From: Undaria pinnatifida
Taxonomy: Eukaryota > Sar > Phaeophyceae > Laminariales > Alariaceae
Direction of reading: 5' to 3'
Length of the DNA stretch: 64,000 nt
NCBI GenBank assembly: GCA_012845835.1
Contig: JABAKD010000028.1
Span: 11,809,241-11,873,240 of the forward strand
The position numbers were made by a program, and so were the translations under genes. Positions 43,191-54,074 of this stretch are shown here, one piece after another (positions within the stretch are counted from its first letter, which is position 1; every line of letters starts with the position of its first letter). The notes beneath the pieces are model-generated. The model was given only the letters and a program-made list of their open reading frames with translations. It was not told where the DNA came from and did not search any database.

Positions 43191-43323
43191 ACGTAGCGCA
43201 GCGTCAACCATCGAAATATCCAGCTGGAAATATCATACAATATGGGGGAATGTAACCTCTATCTATGCAAAAATCATGTTTCGTTTTTATCAATATTGTC
43301 AGCCGGCCGCCCCCGGTAGTCTA

Positions 43324-44045
43324 TACGAGCTGGGCCGGCCAAGAAACCTCCTAATCCGTCAGTCGGGCATATCTTTTGAACGACAGTGATCCACTGCAAA
43401 CTGAGCATATCCTCGTAATCAGCTAGATACGGTGGTCATTTTAAGCCCTCCAGCTTGAGAATCTGCCAAGTTGGTGCCGAAAAAAGTGTTTGCCACTCAC
43501 GTCTCGTAGTTTGAGCATTTTTTTCATGATTTGTTTGTGTTGCTTTTTCTAAAATTGCTCGAAATATGTGGATGGAATTGGCTCAATTTTTCTGGGCATG
43601 TACATCTTGGGACGAGGAGTAGGGACATATGCGTTTCATTTCATGGGTCACTTTCTTTCGAAAGTTATGGATGAATTCCTGAATATATATATGTAAATTT
43701 GTATGCAGAGGCACTTCGGTGGAAACTTAGCCATGCACCTGTCAATTTTTGAAGTTAGGACCTGAAATTTTGACACGTGAGTTAAATCAAGCTAAAAAAA
43801 AAAGTAAAAGTGAGATGCATAAAAAAAAAACAATCGATGCACTTTTCCCTGCCTCAAACTTCAGCAAAAATTTTGGGCCGGCCGTGGTAGGACATTTTTT
43901 TCATTTTTTTTTGCATCCGAGTATGAATGTCTTGCTCAGCTTGTTTGAAATAACGTGTCAAAATTTCAGATCCAAACTTCAAAAATTAGGTTCGATGTAT
44001 TGCGATATTGTCCCTATCAGGGCCTCTTGCCCGGCCCAGTTCGTA
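43324..44045. mobile_element. TIR element with TA flanks (Tc1/mariner-type MITE)
   Basis: The left end CGAGCTGGGCCGGCCAAGA and the inverted right end CGAACTGGGCCGGGCAAGA are each bounded by TA, the classic mariner-type target. Inside, about 43,745-43,785 and 43,955-43,995 are inverted (AATTTTTGAAGTT...GAAATTTTGACACGT). A GGGCCGGCC word is also repeated. There is no transposase. The homologous site in the other arm reads GTCTAGTGG without the insertion. It interrupts a tRNA-like A box. Confidence 0.85.
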
Positions 44046-44437
44046 GTGGTTTTACCCTTGAATACTATTAATACTAACAAACGTTTGTTTGTCTTTGACT
44101 TCGACACCCACCACGATGAGATTAGACTTTATTTGCTCAAATGGAAAAAGAAAAAAAGGGATCATCAACTGCTGAGAGTGCCTAGCAGTGTGGGTAGGTA
44201 CAAGTCGACGCGAGTCGACGAGGGTAGAAAATGCTGGATTCTCCTCGCGATAAAAATGAAGGCACGTGCCGAAGTGGGGAGGGAGGAGGAGGGCCCGCTA
44301 TGTGACCCCGGATCTGAGTTACTACTGGGAGGGAGCGCGAGGGTGGTGCGAGGATAACAAATGGGACGAAGAAAACAAAAATTGCGAAGATATACTATTA
44401 ATATCACTACCACTAAATAATATATATATGTTCGTCT

Positions 44438-45266
44438 GACCAAATCCTTGATCTTAGTATTATATGTGACCTAAACCTCTCGAAAACCCTTCCCCCCCCC
44501 CCCCCCCCGCCATTTTTTTTTTTTTTTTTTTTCCCTTGTTTCCCTTGTTTCCTCCTGCATAAACGCCCCACCTACAGTAGTACTATCGAAATCCGCCAGA
44601 GTAATAAACACTTCCACGCCCTAGATATCGCCTCGTTATCGTTTCAGAGCCGTCCATGCCGCTGCTGCAATTCCCACCCACCCCCGTCCCCAACGCCCCC
44701 TCCTTCACCCACCACCCGCACCATCGCCTAGACCTAGCACCACGCGTATAGCAAACCCCTACATCTATGCGATCTAAAGCCCTCCCCCCCCGCCCCCGGC
44801 CCCCCCCGCCACATTCCTCCCCCTCCCCCACAAGAACTATTTATAGTTTCCACGCACAAATTGACCTGCCCCACCCGTCCCCTCCTCCCCCTCCCCCCCT
44901 CCCGCCCCCTATTTTGATCAAAATCAGGCCCCCGCGTCCTTCAAAACCCCGCCCTCCCCTCACCGGATATTCGACTTACAGGATTCACTTGATAAACTGA
45001 TGCATTTCCTTTCACAGCTGTCAGATTTTGTCCCCCTCAGAAACGGGTTTTATAGTTTCCGCGCAAAGACTGCCTAACACCACCCTGTTGACCCTGGTAG
45101 CTACACTGTAGTTGCAAGGGGAGTCGCCGACCTATATTCTTAATGAGGACACACAACCCGTGATACGCGCGATCGGAGTATCACACACAGCTTGCAAAGA
45201 TAGATGAGTTTCGACAAAATATTCTATCTCACAGCTGGAGCGCATTTTAATTTTTATAATATAATA
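44438..45266 (+). mobile_element. family A element with 9-bp target duplication
   Basis: It is flanked by TGTTCGTCT at 44,429-44,437 and 45,267-45,275. The partner arm at about 38,330 has one copy of the corresponding site. It begins GACCAAATCCTTGATC and ends in a TTTTTATAATATAATA tail. There is no TIR and no ORF. A 9-bp duplication points to Mutator-like mobilisation. Other copies are at 521-1,870 (inverted) and 54,075-54,865. Confidence 0.8.
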
Positions 45267-46100
45267 TGTTCGTCTCTAGGAAATACGCTCGGCACCGTCA
45301 GCAGTCGTCATGGTAGAGATACTCCGGATATTATGTTTTGAGGGGACGCGTCCGATTTCGACAACGTGGAACCACTCGCGAAGCAAAGTCAGCAGACACA
45401 CATTCCGCCTTCCCGAGTAAAAACAGACAAGAAGCGCTACGCCAACCTTCCGTACGAGCAAAGCCACCCCCGCACCTATCTTAGACAACGCCGCCGCAAC
45501 GAGAGATCGCTATCCATAAATTAAGCTCTTCTTCGTTTTCCTCCTCGCCCGCGACCACGCAGACCAATCAATGCGACATAGCCTTCCCGTAACAAACAAA
45601 GCTCTCTTCTTCCAAAACCTCGCCGGCTGACATGGCCCCATGTCGACGTTTGATGCAAACCGATTTTGCATCCTGTCGACTTCGAACTCCATTGCCACGG
45701 GGACAGCAGTGCAGTCTAGACTCTTCATTAATGCCTCTTTCGTTTCGCCTAGAGGCGACGCAGGTTCTCAATACTCTTTTCGGTATTAAATTTGTGTTTG
45801 ATAGACGCCAACTTTTACTTGACGGCGCATTTAACATACATATTAATAGTGTGTATCGCCTATCTATCCTTGCCTCCTTTGTTGTATCTAATACTATTAC
45901 TACGTTTTTCTTCTGTCAAGGTATGACCTTCATAATCCCGATGTCCGTATCAAACTCTTGGCATTACTTTGAAGTTCAATGAATGCCAAATCGGACAGTT
46001 ACACCTTAACTTGTCGAAGTGCTGCCCTGCCCTACTCGAAGCATGGTGGGCGCTGGCGAGCGCCGGCGAATGCCGGCGCACATGCGGAGCCCTTGTAATG

Positions 46101-46771
46101 CTTACTATAATAATATCTCCATGCAGGTTTTATAGTCGTATCATCAGTGCACAGAATGATTATTATGGAAAATCGTCCTGCTGTTGTTGTTGACCCTGAC
46201 ATCATCCAGGGGAGTCGCCCACCTAAATCTTTCAAGAGGATCAAATATATAACACGTGCGAACGGCCTTCCGTAAATGTTGTGCAACTACTGCGTAGCGA
46301 AACATAGATGTACCACGCAGCTTGCAAAGTTGAATTGCAACCATTCAATCGGTCGTACTCACAGCTTACGTTTTTAATTTTATAAAGAAAATTATCGTCT
46401 GCTGTGAGTACGGCCGGTTGAATGGTTGCAGTTACACTTCGAGGAGGCGGTAATAATGTGAAGGGGATCGGGTGGCAGGCGGCATCAGGGTACGGTCTGT
46501 TTGGGCTCTGGGCTCTGATCTTCCGTTTTCATTGTCGGTCGGTGGAAGTGGAGAGTTTGCCAAACCCTCCGCGAGCCGTCAGGGCACGCCAGTCTCCAGC
46601 ACTTTTAAACAAGCCTAGCACAGAGTATTTGCTCCGCCGCGAACGTGCAGATTTAAGTGCACAGAAGGCTTGCAACGCCAAGTTTGCTCGTTTTGTGGTT
46701 ACGAAGAAACATCTGTCGTACGCTTCACGCTGTCTGTGCTACGCTTGCCGGGACGGACATCATTAGGAAAA
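46101..46771. other. putative 5' region of the split gene
   Basis: An inverted word pair around 46,335-46,425 (TTGCAACCATTCAA.CGG and its complement) borders a short palindrome. The sequence up to 46,771 contains ORFs without recognisable domains and could hold the promoter and leader of the gene at 46,772. No TATA motif stands out. Confidence 0.4.
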
Positions 46772-47394
46772 ATGGAGAACGCTAGCTATGCCAGGGTCCG
46801 GCTGGAGTCAGCCCCTTTCAACACCAAGCCCGGCATTGGTAAGCATGTCTTATGTGTTGCATGTGGAACCCCTATTGCATAGTGCATGGCTAATGACACC
46901 TCTGGATAGTATTTGTTCCGCACCCCTTACATTGTCCTACGACAGCTTGTGTACTAATATTCCACTGCTGGTATTTTAATGTCTTAGTCTATGCCATATG
47001 CCCTGCAGTCTGTATCCACGAATATCGGATGTGCTGTCGGAAGAACCTCGCAGCATAACGACAGACAATATTTTGTGGAACTGGAAGAAAGCGGGAAAGT
47101 GCTCCTAGCCATAGGTATAGACTAGATCGGCAGTCCACCCCCCCCGAACGCTGTTGCGCGCTGCCCGGCCATGTTGCCTGATGTAATGACATCGCACATT
47201 CACCCTCCCGTGTCGCACCTTCGATCTCAGGTATTTTGAGTGCTGTCTACGTGGTAGGGCTCTTAGCTTGCTTGTTGGTAGGTGTCATCAAAGGCCCGGA
47301 CGTGTTCGAAAAGTCGGGACGTGACATCGTGGAGACCCAATCCCTGAATGTGACATGGTACGGAAAGATTGACGGCATGGAGCGATGGCATCAG
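46772..47394 (+). CDS. 5' exons of a split gene for a single-pass membrane protein
   Basis: Exon 1 is 46,772-46,838, from AAAATGG, a good start context. It ends in a GTAAGC donor. Exon 2 is 47,231-47,394, after a CTCAG acceptor and before a GTGAGC donor. Joined in phase 1 they give 77 codons without a stop. Residues 1-22 are a polar, basic N-terminus. About 23-42 form one hydrophobic segment (GILSAVYVVGLLACLLVGVI). The following acidic/polar part has an N-V-T glycosylation sequon at Asn62, so it probably faces the lumen or outside. I do not recognise the family. Further exons must lie to the right. Intron 2 seems to be filled with mobile elements and I could not find the next exon. Confidence 0.6.
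46839..47230 (+). other. intron 1 of the split gene
   Basis: It is 392 bp and begins GTAAGC and ends ATCTCAG. It joins a phase-1 codon (G|GT, Gly23) exactly before the transmembrane segment. It contains a run of C at about 47,140. Confidence 0.55.
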
Positions 47395-47564
47395 GTGAGC
47401 ATCGATCGTGGCCTGTGTGTGCTTGATGCTTGATGCTCCTTGACGTGTTTTCGAAGAGCTATCCCCTTGTGCGCCACTCCCACAAGAACACGAGCAAGAA
47501 CAATCCACACGTTTTAAACAGAGGCAATGAATGCAGGAAGACGGAACACATCACGCAGCACAGG

Positions 47565-47990
47565 AGTACACGATCGATCATATTAGTTGTTGTCCTCACA
47601 TCAACTCGCATAATCAAGTCCGTGGTCACAGGACAGGCTCCAGCACTCTGGAGCTAAGGAATACCCCAGGGAAGAAACACAAACAAACCAAGGTGGTACA
47701 TGCATACCAGGTACCAGGTATATCACAGCTGATGCAATCCATGCCTCCACCAGAAACATATAAAAGTGAAATCGGGAGTCAGTCTACGATGTGCCAGGTC
47801 CATACCGGTGCATACGTCTCATTACTCGCGCCTGGAAAAACCGGCTATACCGTTTGCCACCCAAGAAAGACTACCACGTATATATCACGTACAAGTAGTA
47901 TCTATCACTACGCATACGCACGACAGACGCAAGTCAATCGGAAAAAAGAAGCAAAGAAAAGAAAAGAAGATAAAGGAAAGGACAGCAAGG
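47565..47990 (+). repeat. family J retroposon-like repeat
   Basis: It has the same order of blocks as at 39,290 (CACATCAACTCGCATAATCA, GTGGTCACAGGACAGGCTCC, CGATGTGCCAGGTCCATACC), ending in an A/G-rich tail from about 47,940. It lies in the probable second intron of the split gene. Confidence 0.8.
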
Positions 47991-48366
47991 AGAAGAAAGC
48001 TTTACAAGGGCTCCGCTCCGTGGGCAATTTACGCCGCCCGCCAAGCTAGCACAAGGAAAAATACAACTTGAAATGTGAAGGGGGCAGAACGAAGAGGTCC
48101 ATGATTTGGTGCGAACAGCGATTTGATAATGCCAAGAGCTGCCCGTGCCGAGCAAATTCCCTTGTGCTGTGCTGTGTGCTTGTTGGCGGTGTCACGTTCT
48201 GATCGGCAGTACGGGGGTATAATTTGGGTGAGGGGGGGCCGTGAGAGATCAAACACACTTCCACACATTTTCATGCATATCGTGTGTTAATTTAACTCCT
48301 CTATTATAGTCACAAAATTAGGTGTATCACGCAGCTTGCAATGATGAGTATCGACCCTGAATTTAT
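47991..48366. other. no gene recognised
   Basis: Short ORFs occur on both strands without domains. The last 50 bases (CACGCAGCTTGCAATGATGA) resemble the 3' part of family A and form the target of the next element. Confidence 0.45.
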
Positions 48367-50051
48367 CAGGGTTTTTCACGGGTCGGGTCAAATCTCGCGG
48401 GTCGGGTCGGGTCATCTGACCCGACCCGACCCGTGAGAATTTCGAGACGTCTTGACCCGACCCGACCCGCGAGAATTTCGAGACGTCTTGACCCGGCCCA
48501 ACCCGACCCGCGAGATTTTGAAAACCTCCTGACCCGACCCGACCCGACCCGCGAGATTTTGAAATCCTCCTGACCCGACCCGACCCGCCACAATCCGGGT
48601 GACCCGCGAGATGGCGGATTTCATGCGGGTCAGGTCGATTTGACGCGTGACATTTCTCACCGGTCAAAGTCGAGAAGTCACGGGTCAAAGCATGTATACC
48701 TCGGTCGGTTGGTTGGTCCTTGGTCCCTCGTACTTTTCCAAGGATGTCGTGTTCTATGGCGGTTCTTTCCTACCGGTACAAGTATTGTTTGCAGCATTTC
48801 GTGGTGTGCGCGCGACAAATGTGAAAGAAACCGCAACCCACACGCATGGGCAATTAGCCACGCTTGTAGCGCTAGACCACCGGATGGACTCGACGAGCGA
48901 CCCAATGAGCGAGTCATTGATGGTATCTGTGCAGTCTCCGGCCCCGGCAAGCAGCCTAGCTGAGCCGCCTCCGGCAGCAAGTCCACAACTGGGGCGGTGG
49001 CTCTGTCAAGCAGGGGGGCTGCAATCCGCGAGGATGCGTTGTCTGCTGCTGTGGTGCTTGATGCTACAAGAGTGCTGCTGCTGCTCCTGCCGCTTCGACG
49101 ACGACTGCTAAGCAGCAGCTCTTGCTTGTTAACGTTTGGTCATATTTCGTACTAGTGGTATGGTAATTCTCGGGCTAGCTACTACTACTATTTATACTAC
49201 TTTATCTATCTTCTATCTATGCAGTCTCCAGCCCTGGTGAGCAGCTTACTTATTAGCTGAGCCGCCTCCGGCAGCAAGCCCATAACCGGGAAGGTGGGTC
49301 TGTCAGCAGGGGCTGCGACCCGCGAGAATCGGGGGGCTGTTGCTGGTGCTTGCTGCTGCCAGTGCTGCTGCTGCTGCTGCTTCGACGACGACTACCCTTG
49401 CCTTTTACGATTGGTCACACTTCGTACTGGTATGACCGTATTACTACTGTTACGGCTTCAGCCGGCACGGGATTCGCATCACACTGTATGCCATGGTACG
49501 TACGTGTAGCTAGGGGTACTGCCTGATGATTGTTCCACACGCTGTGATGACAAATAAATGATCGAGAGCATCGGCACGGGACGAGAGGCAGGAAGCGGTA
49601 AGTTTTGTACCTGGTATGATTTACGGATGGATCCGCGGGTCAGACCCGCGGGGCGCCTGCACGGCAATGGCCCTCAGCTGTAAAGTTTGAAAATGGCGCA
49701 TCCGCGGGCCAAATCCGCGGGTTTGACCCGCGGGTCGGCCGAAAACAACTCGCGGGTCATGATGGCTTGACTCGCGAGTGAACCCGTATCTCGCGGGTCA
49801 TGACCCGACCCGACCCACAAGATTTTGAAAACCTCTTGACCCGACCCGACCCGACCCGCGAGATTTTGAAACCTCTTGACCCGACCCGACCCGACCCGCG
49901 AAATTTTGAAGCCTATTGACCCCCTTCCCGACCCGACCCGCGAGATTTTAAACCTCTTGACCCGACCCGACCCGACCCGGTGAGATTTTAAAATGTTATG
50001 ACCCGACCCGACCCGACCCGCGGTTCGGGTCATGACCCGTGAAAAGCCCTG
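48367..50051. mobile_element. hAT-like array-armed element, copy 2
   Basis: It has the same ends (CAGGGTTTTTCACGGGTC and inverted CAGGGCTTTTCACGGGTC), GGGTCGGGTC/GACCCGACCCG arrays, CTG-rich tandem core and length (1,685 bp) as copies 1 and 3. The flanks GAATTTAT and AAAATTGT are only partly alike, so the duplication has decayed or the copy was rearranged. Confidence 0.82.
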
Positions 50052-50194
50052 AAAATTGTCGAACTCACAGCTGACGTGTTTGGACATTTTTTTTCAAAAT
50101 ACATACAACGTACATGTGAAGGAAAAGAAGAAAGAAAGCATACAACAACACATATTGATTTACCCGGTACTGCTCTATGTTCGAAAGAAAGCAC

Positions 50195-50290
50195 AGCGCA
50201 GGACGACACAGCACCGCAGCGCGGGGCACGGCGCTACGCTGCGCTGCTGGGCTATGTATAGCTGGACTGATGTTAGCTGGGCGTGCATTG
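50195..50290. repeat. block E fragment
   Basis: A GC-rich stretch CACCGCAGCGCGGGGCACGG ... GCTGCGCTGCTGGGCT is like block E of long inverted repeat 1. Confidence 0.5.
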
Positions 50291-50513
50291 TGATCCAACA
50301 CCGTAGTACCGGTACGTGCTATTGAACTTTGGAAAAAAAAAACTGACAAGGGCTGAGAAGCGCGTGTTTCGGGCATCCGAGCCCCCCGCTCAGCCGTCCG
50401 GAGAGGAGAATATCTTGAAAGTTAGTGTGGGAAGAAAAAAGATAGAGGCCGCTCAGGAAATCGATATTTGCAAGTAGGTCTATAGGACTATCCACTAGAC
50501 AACAGAGTCTGCT

Positions 50514-50600
50514 TTGACTTTGTGGTCTAGTGGATAAACTGTCCGCGTCTGAGCCTGGTGTGCGTGGGTTCGAATCCCGGTGTCATCGGAGAAAAAATAT
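50514..50600 (+). repeat. tRNA-derived SINE head, copy K1
   Basis: GTGGTCTAGTGGATA fits the A box and GGGTTCGAATCCC the B box, about 42 bases apart. GTGTCATCGGA and an A-rich tail follow. The would-be acceptor strands do not pair, so it is not a functional tRNA. It is the best preserved head among seven copies between 50.5 and 56.7 kb. Confidence 0.75.
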
Positions 50601-50664
50601 GTATACTTGTCATAAAAAAAGCTGTGATAGTATACTAATAATACATAAAAAAGGAGACGGTTAG

Positions 50665-51165
50665 GAGACGGTTGTTGTTGTTGTTCTCACATTAACTCTC
50701 ATAATCAAGTCCGTGGTCACAGGACAGGCTCCAGTCACTCTGGAGCTGAGGAATACCCCAGGGAAAAAACACAAACCAAAGGTGGTACACGCGTATGACA
50801 CAGGTGACGCCATTCGTACCTCCACCAGAAACATATAAAAGTGAAATCGGGAGTCAGCCTACGATGTGCCAGGTCCATACTGGTGCATAAATCGCACTAC
50901 TCGCGCCTGGAAAAACCGACTATACCGCTTGCCACCCAGGAAAGACTACCACGTATATATTGCACGTATTAAATAGTACTTATCACTACGCATACGCACG
51001 ACAGACGCAAGACAATTAGAAAAAAGAGGCAAAGAAAAAAAAAGATGAAGGAAAGAAGAGACCAGAAAGCGAAAAACGAAAAAGGAAAGACAAGAAAAGA
51101 CAAGAAAAGAAAAAAAAGATAAGACAAGAGGAAGCAAGAAACGGAAAAGAGAAAAAATGTGATAC
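50665..51165 (+). repeat. family J retroposon-like repeat with long A/G-rich tail
   Basis: Its block order is like that at 39,290 and 47,565. The tail from about 51,015 to 51,165 is an extended A/G-rich tract with GAAAAGACAAGAAAAGA words. Confidence 0.8.
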
Positions 51166-51437
51166 TATTAATAGCAGACCCTAGGAACTGACTAAAGACG
51201 GCATTGGGCTCATCGAGGGTATCGAGTGCATCATCAGTGGCACTGGGGAGAGAACGCAACAAGGCGAACAAGTCAGGATGGTCTTACGCTATCTTGTGAC
51301 GGCCATTGAAAGGCCCACAAATTTCAAGACGATGATGGCCAGACCCAGACTTCAGTCTCTTGGGCAGGACGCCTCTCCCTCCCCCCTCCCCCCGTCCCCC
51401 CCTCCTCCCTCCCCCCCTCCCCCCTCCCCCCGGCCGC

Positions 51438-53431
51438 TTAGAATTGCCGACGGTGGATGACGCTGCCGCAGCCCTTGCGCGTCGCTCTGCAGCTTTGCGT
51501 CTCTTCCGTCTCATGCCATTTCCGCACGAACAACTCGGCTCCCTCCTCTACTCGTCGAAACCATCTGCCGGCCTTCTGAGAAGCCTTTCGCCACTCTTCG
51601 AGTTCCATTCCAAAGACCGATATATCCAGGGCTTTCCACGGGTCGGGGCGGGATCGGGTCGGGTCAGCTGACCCGACCCGACCCGCGAGATTTTCGAGAC
51701 GTCTTGACCCGACCCGACCCGACCCGACCCGCGAGATTTTCGAGACGCCTTGACCCGACCTGACCCGACCCGCGAGATTTTCGAGACGTCTTGACCCGAC
51801 CCGACCCGACGCGCGAGATTTTTTAGACGTCTTGGCCCGACCCGACCCGTGACAATCCGGGTGACCCGCGAGATTCGGGTCGTCTGGCGGGTCACATTAA
51901 CTTGACCCGTGACATTTCTCACGGGTCAAAGTTGAAAGCTCACGGGTCAAAGTTGAAAGCTCACGGGTAAAATCATGTATACCTCGGTCGGGTGGTTGGT
52001 CCTTGGTCCCTCGTACTTTTCCCAGTATGTCGTGTTCTCTGCGTTCTTTACCGGTGTTTGCAGCTGATGATTATGTCATGTGGTGTGTGCGCGAGAAATA
52101 GGAAAGAAACCGCAACCCACATGCATGGACATGCCCGTACCGCTAGACCACCGGGTCGACCCGACGAGCGACCCGACGAGCGAGCTTGTTATAAGTTATA
52201 AGTGCAATCTCCGGTCCCGGCAAGCAGCCTAGCTGAGCCGCCTCCGGCAGCAAGCCCACAACTGGGGCGGTGGATCTGTCAGCAGGGGCTGCGATCCGCG
52301 AGGATGCGTCGTCTGCTGCTGGCGCTTGCTGCTGCCAGGGTGCTGCTGCTGCTGCTGCTTCGACAACGGCTGCTCTTGCTTTTTCACGTTTGGTCACATT
52401 TCGTACTGGTATGATAATTCTCGAGCTAGCTACTACTACTGCTGCTGTATCTATCTTCCATCTGTGCAGTCTCCAGCCCCCGCAACCAGCCTAGCTGAGC
52501 CGCCTCCGGCAGCAAGCCCACAAATGGGGCGATGGGTCTGTCAGCAGGGGCTGCGATCCGCGAGAATCCGGGGTCTGCTGCTGGTGCTTGCTGCTGCCAG
52601 TGCTGCTGCTGCTGCTGCTGCTGCTTTGACGACGAGTGCCCTTCTTTGCCTTTTTACGTTTGTTTGGTCACATTTCGTACTGGTATGACCGTAATATTAC
52701 TACTGTTGTTACGGCTTCAGTAGGTACGGGATTCGCGTCACACTGCTGTATGCCTTGGTACAAGTAGCTAGGGGTACTGCCTGGTGATTGTTCTGCACGC
52801 TGTGATGACATACGATCGGAGCATCGGCACGAGGGAGGCAAGAAGCGGAAATGCTTGTATTTTATTGGCGGACCCGCGGGCCCGACCCGCGGGGCGCCTG
52901 CACGGCATCAATGTGGCTCTCAGCTGGAAGTTTAAAAAAGGCGGATCCGCCGGCCAGATCCGCGGGTTTGACCCGCGGGTTAGCCTAAAACAACTCACGG
53001 GTCATTATTGCTTGACCCGCGAAGTGACCCGTATCTCGCGGGTCATGACCCGACCCGACCCGCGAGATTTTGAAAACCTCTTGACCCGACCCGACCCGAC
53101 CCGCGAGTTTTTGAAGCTTCTTGACCCGACCCGACCCGACCCGACCCGCGAGATTTTCAAAACTTCTTGACCCGACCCGACCCGACCCGTAAGATTTTAA
53201 AACGTAATGACCCGATCCGACCCGACCCGCGAGATTTTGAAACCCCGTTGACCCGTGAAAAGCCCTGGATATATCCTCTTTCAGATGAGCCAGCCAGTCC
53301 TTCTCTTGCCCCCCTGAGTAGTCCTTACCCCCAACAAGCTCCCCAAACATCACCCTCTGTGGCAGACGCTCCTCCCCCATACGTGCTACGAATCCCGCAA
53401 ACACAGTGAAAAGCGCTGAGAAGAACACCAC
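51438..53431 (-). pseudogene. LINE ORF2 C-terminal tail split by a hAT-like element
   Basis: On the minus strand, 53,410-53,268 encodes a tail starting GFVARMGEERLPQRVMFGEL and ending before DWLAHLKEDI. After removal of 51,627-53,267 plus one copy of the 8-bp duplication, the same frame continues. It reads MELEEWRKASQKAGRWFRRV, then AELFVRKWHE, and stops at 51,438-51,440. This type of peptide is found after the reverse transcriptase of LINEs, by my recollection of algal and other eukaryotic annotations. No RT core is present here, so it is a 5'-truncated insertion. K2 sits just upstream of its 5' end. Confidence 0.65.
51627..53267. mobile_element. hAT-like array-armed element, copy 3, perfect 8-bp duplication
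   Basis: It starts CAGGGCTTTCCACGGGTC and ends with the inverted CAGGGCTTTTCACGGGTC. It is flanked by GATATATC at 51,619-51,626 and 53,268-53,275, an exact 8-bp duplication as made by hAT transposases, whose elements typically begin CAGGG. The left arm is built of GGTCGGGTCGGGTCAAG-ACG units and the right arm of GACCCGACCCGACCCGCGAG units. The centre has a tRNA-like inverted head (near 52,150) and two about 280-bp CTG-rich units. It has no transposase. Confidence 0.92.
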
Positions 53432-53443
53432 AGAGCCACTGCT

Positions 53444-53525
53444 GTGACTTTGTGATGTTCTGGTAGATGGACTGTCCGCTTATGGGCCTGGTATTCGTTG
53501 GTTCTACTCCGGGCGTCATCGGAAA
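53444..53525 (+). repeat. tRNA-derived SINE head, copy K2
   Basis: A decayed copy: TGTGATGTTCTGGTAGATGG, then ACTGTCCGCTTAT, a damaged B box GGTTCTACTCC and GCGTCATCGG before an A run. Confidence 0.65.
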
Positions 53526-53660
53526 AAAAACGTGATGCTCATCAAAAATCGATATTTGTAAAAAAGTATTTTGATAATAGATACGGCTTGATAGTATACT
53601 GACAATAACCAAAAAGGAGACGGTGAGTAGCGCTGAGATGAACACTGCAGAGTTTCTGCT

Positions 53661-53745
53661 GTGACGTTGTGGTCTAGTGAGATAGACTGTCCGCTCTTAA
53701 GCCTGGTCTTCGTTGGTGCGAATCCGGATGTCGTCGGAAAAAAAT
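53661..53745 (+). repeat. tRNA-derived SINE head, copy K3
   Basis: GTGGTCTAGTGAGATAGAC is followed by TGTCCGCTCTTAAGCC, B box GGTGCGAATCC and GTCGTCGG plus an A run. It begins about 215 bp after K2 in the same orientation, giving a head-to-tail series. Confidence 0.7.
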
Positions 53746-54074
53746 TGTCCTCATTGAAACGATAATATAATATCATGATAGATTCGCATCTCTCCCTGTC
53801 GTTCTCAATGGCGGTGACATTGCATGACCACATCACCTCGCCTGTTGTATTTGGCAATATGCCATCTCTTTCTTATAATTAGCGATGTCAGAAAATAATG
53901 GTATCTACATTATTGTACCTATCGATTGAAATGTTCTATCTTTCGATCCATGTACAAAAGCAAATTATGAAGCTTTTAACACGTTGTTTACTACACCTAA
54001 AAACTGGGTTGCGTACTACATGTAACATCAAACCTTCTAGAAAAATAAACATTACCAGGCGGGTGATATAAAGG
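53746..54074. other. no gene recognised
   Basis: AT-rich sequence with no supported gene or repeat boundary. Confidence 0.5.

Larger units (their letters stand above)
43191..46100 (-). repeat. long inverted repeat 2, right arm (family F')
   Basis: It is the inverted partner of 37,555-38,825, interrupted by a TA-flanked TIR element (43,324-44,045) and by a family A element (44,438-45,266). Outside these, the order and sequence follow the left arm. Confidence 0.8.
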
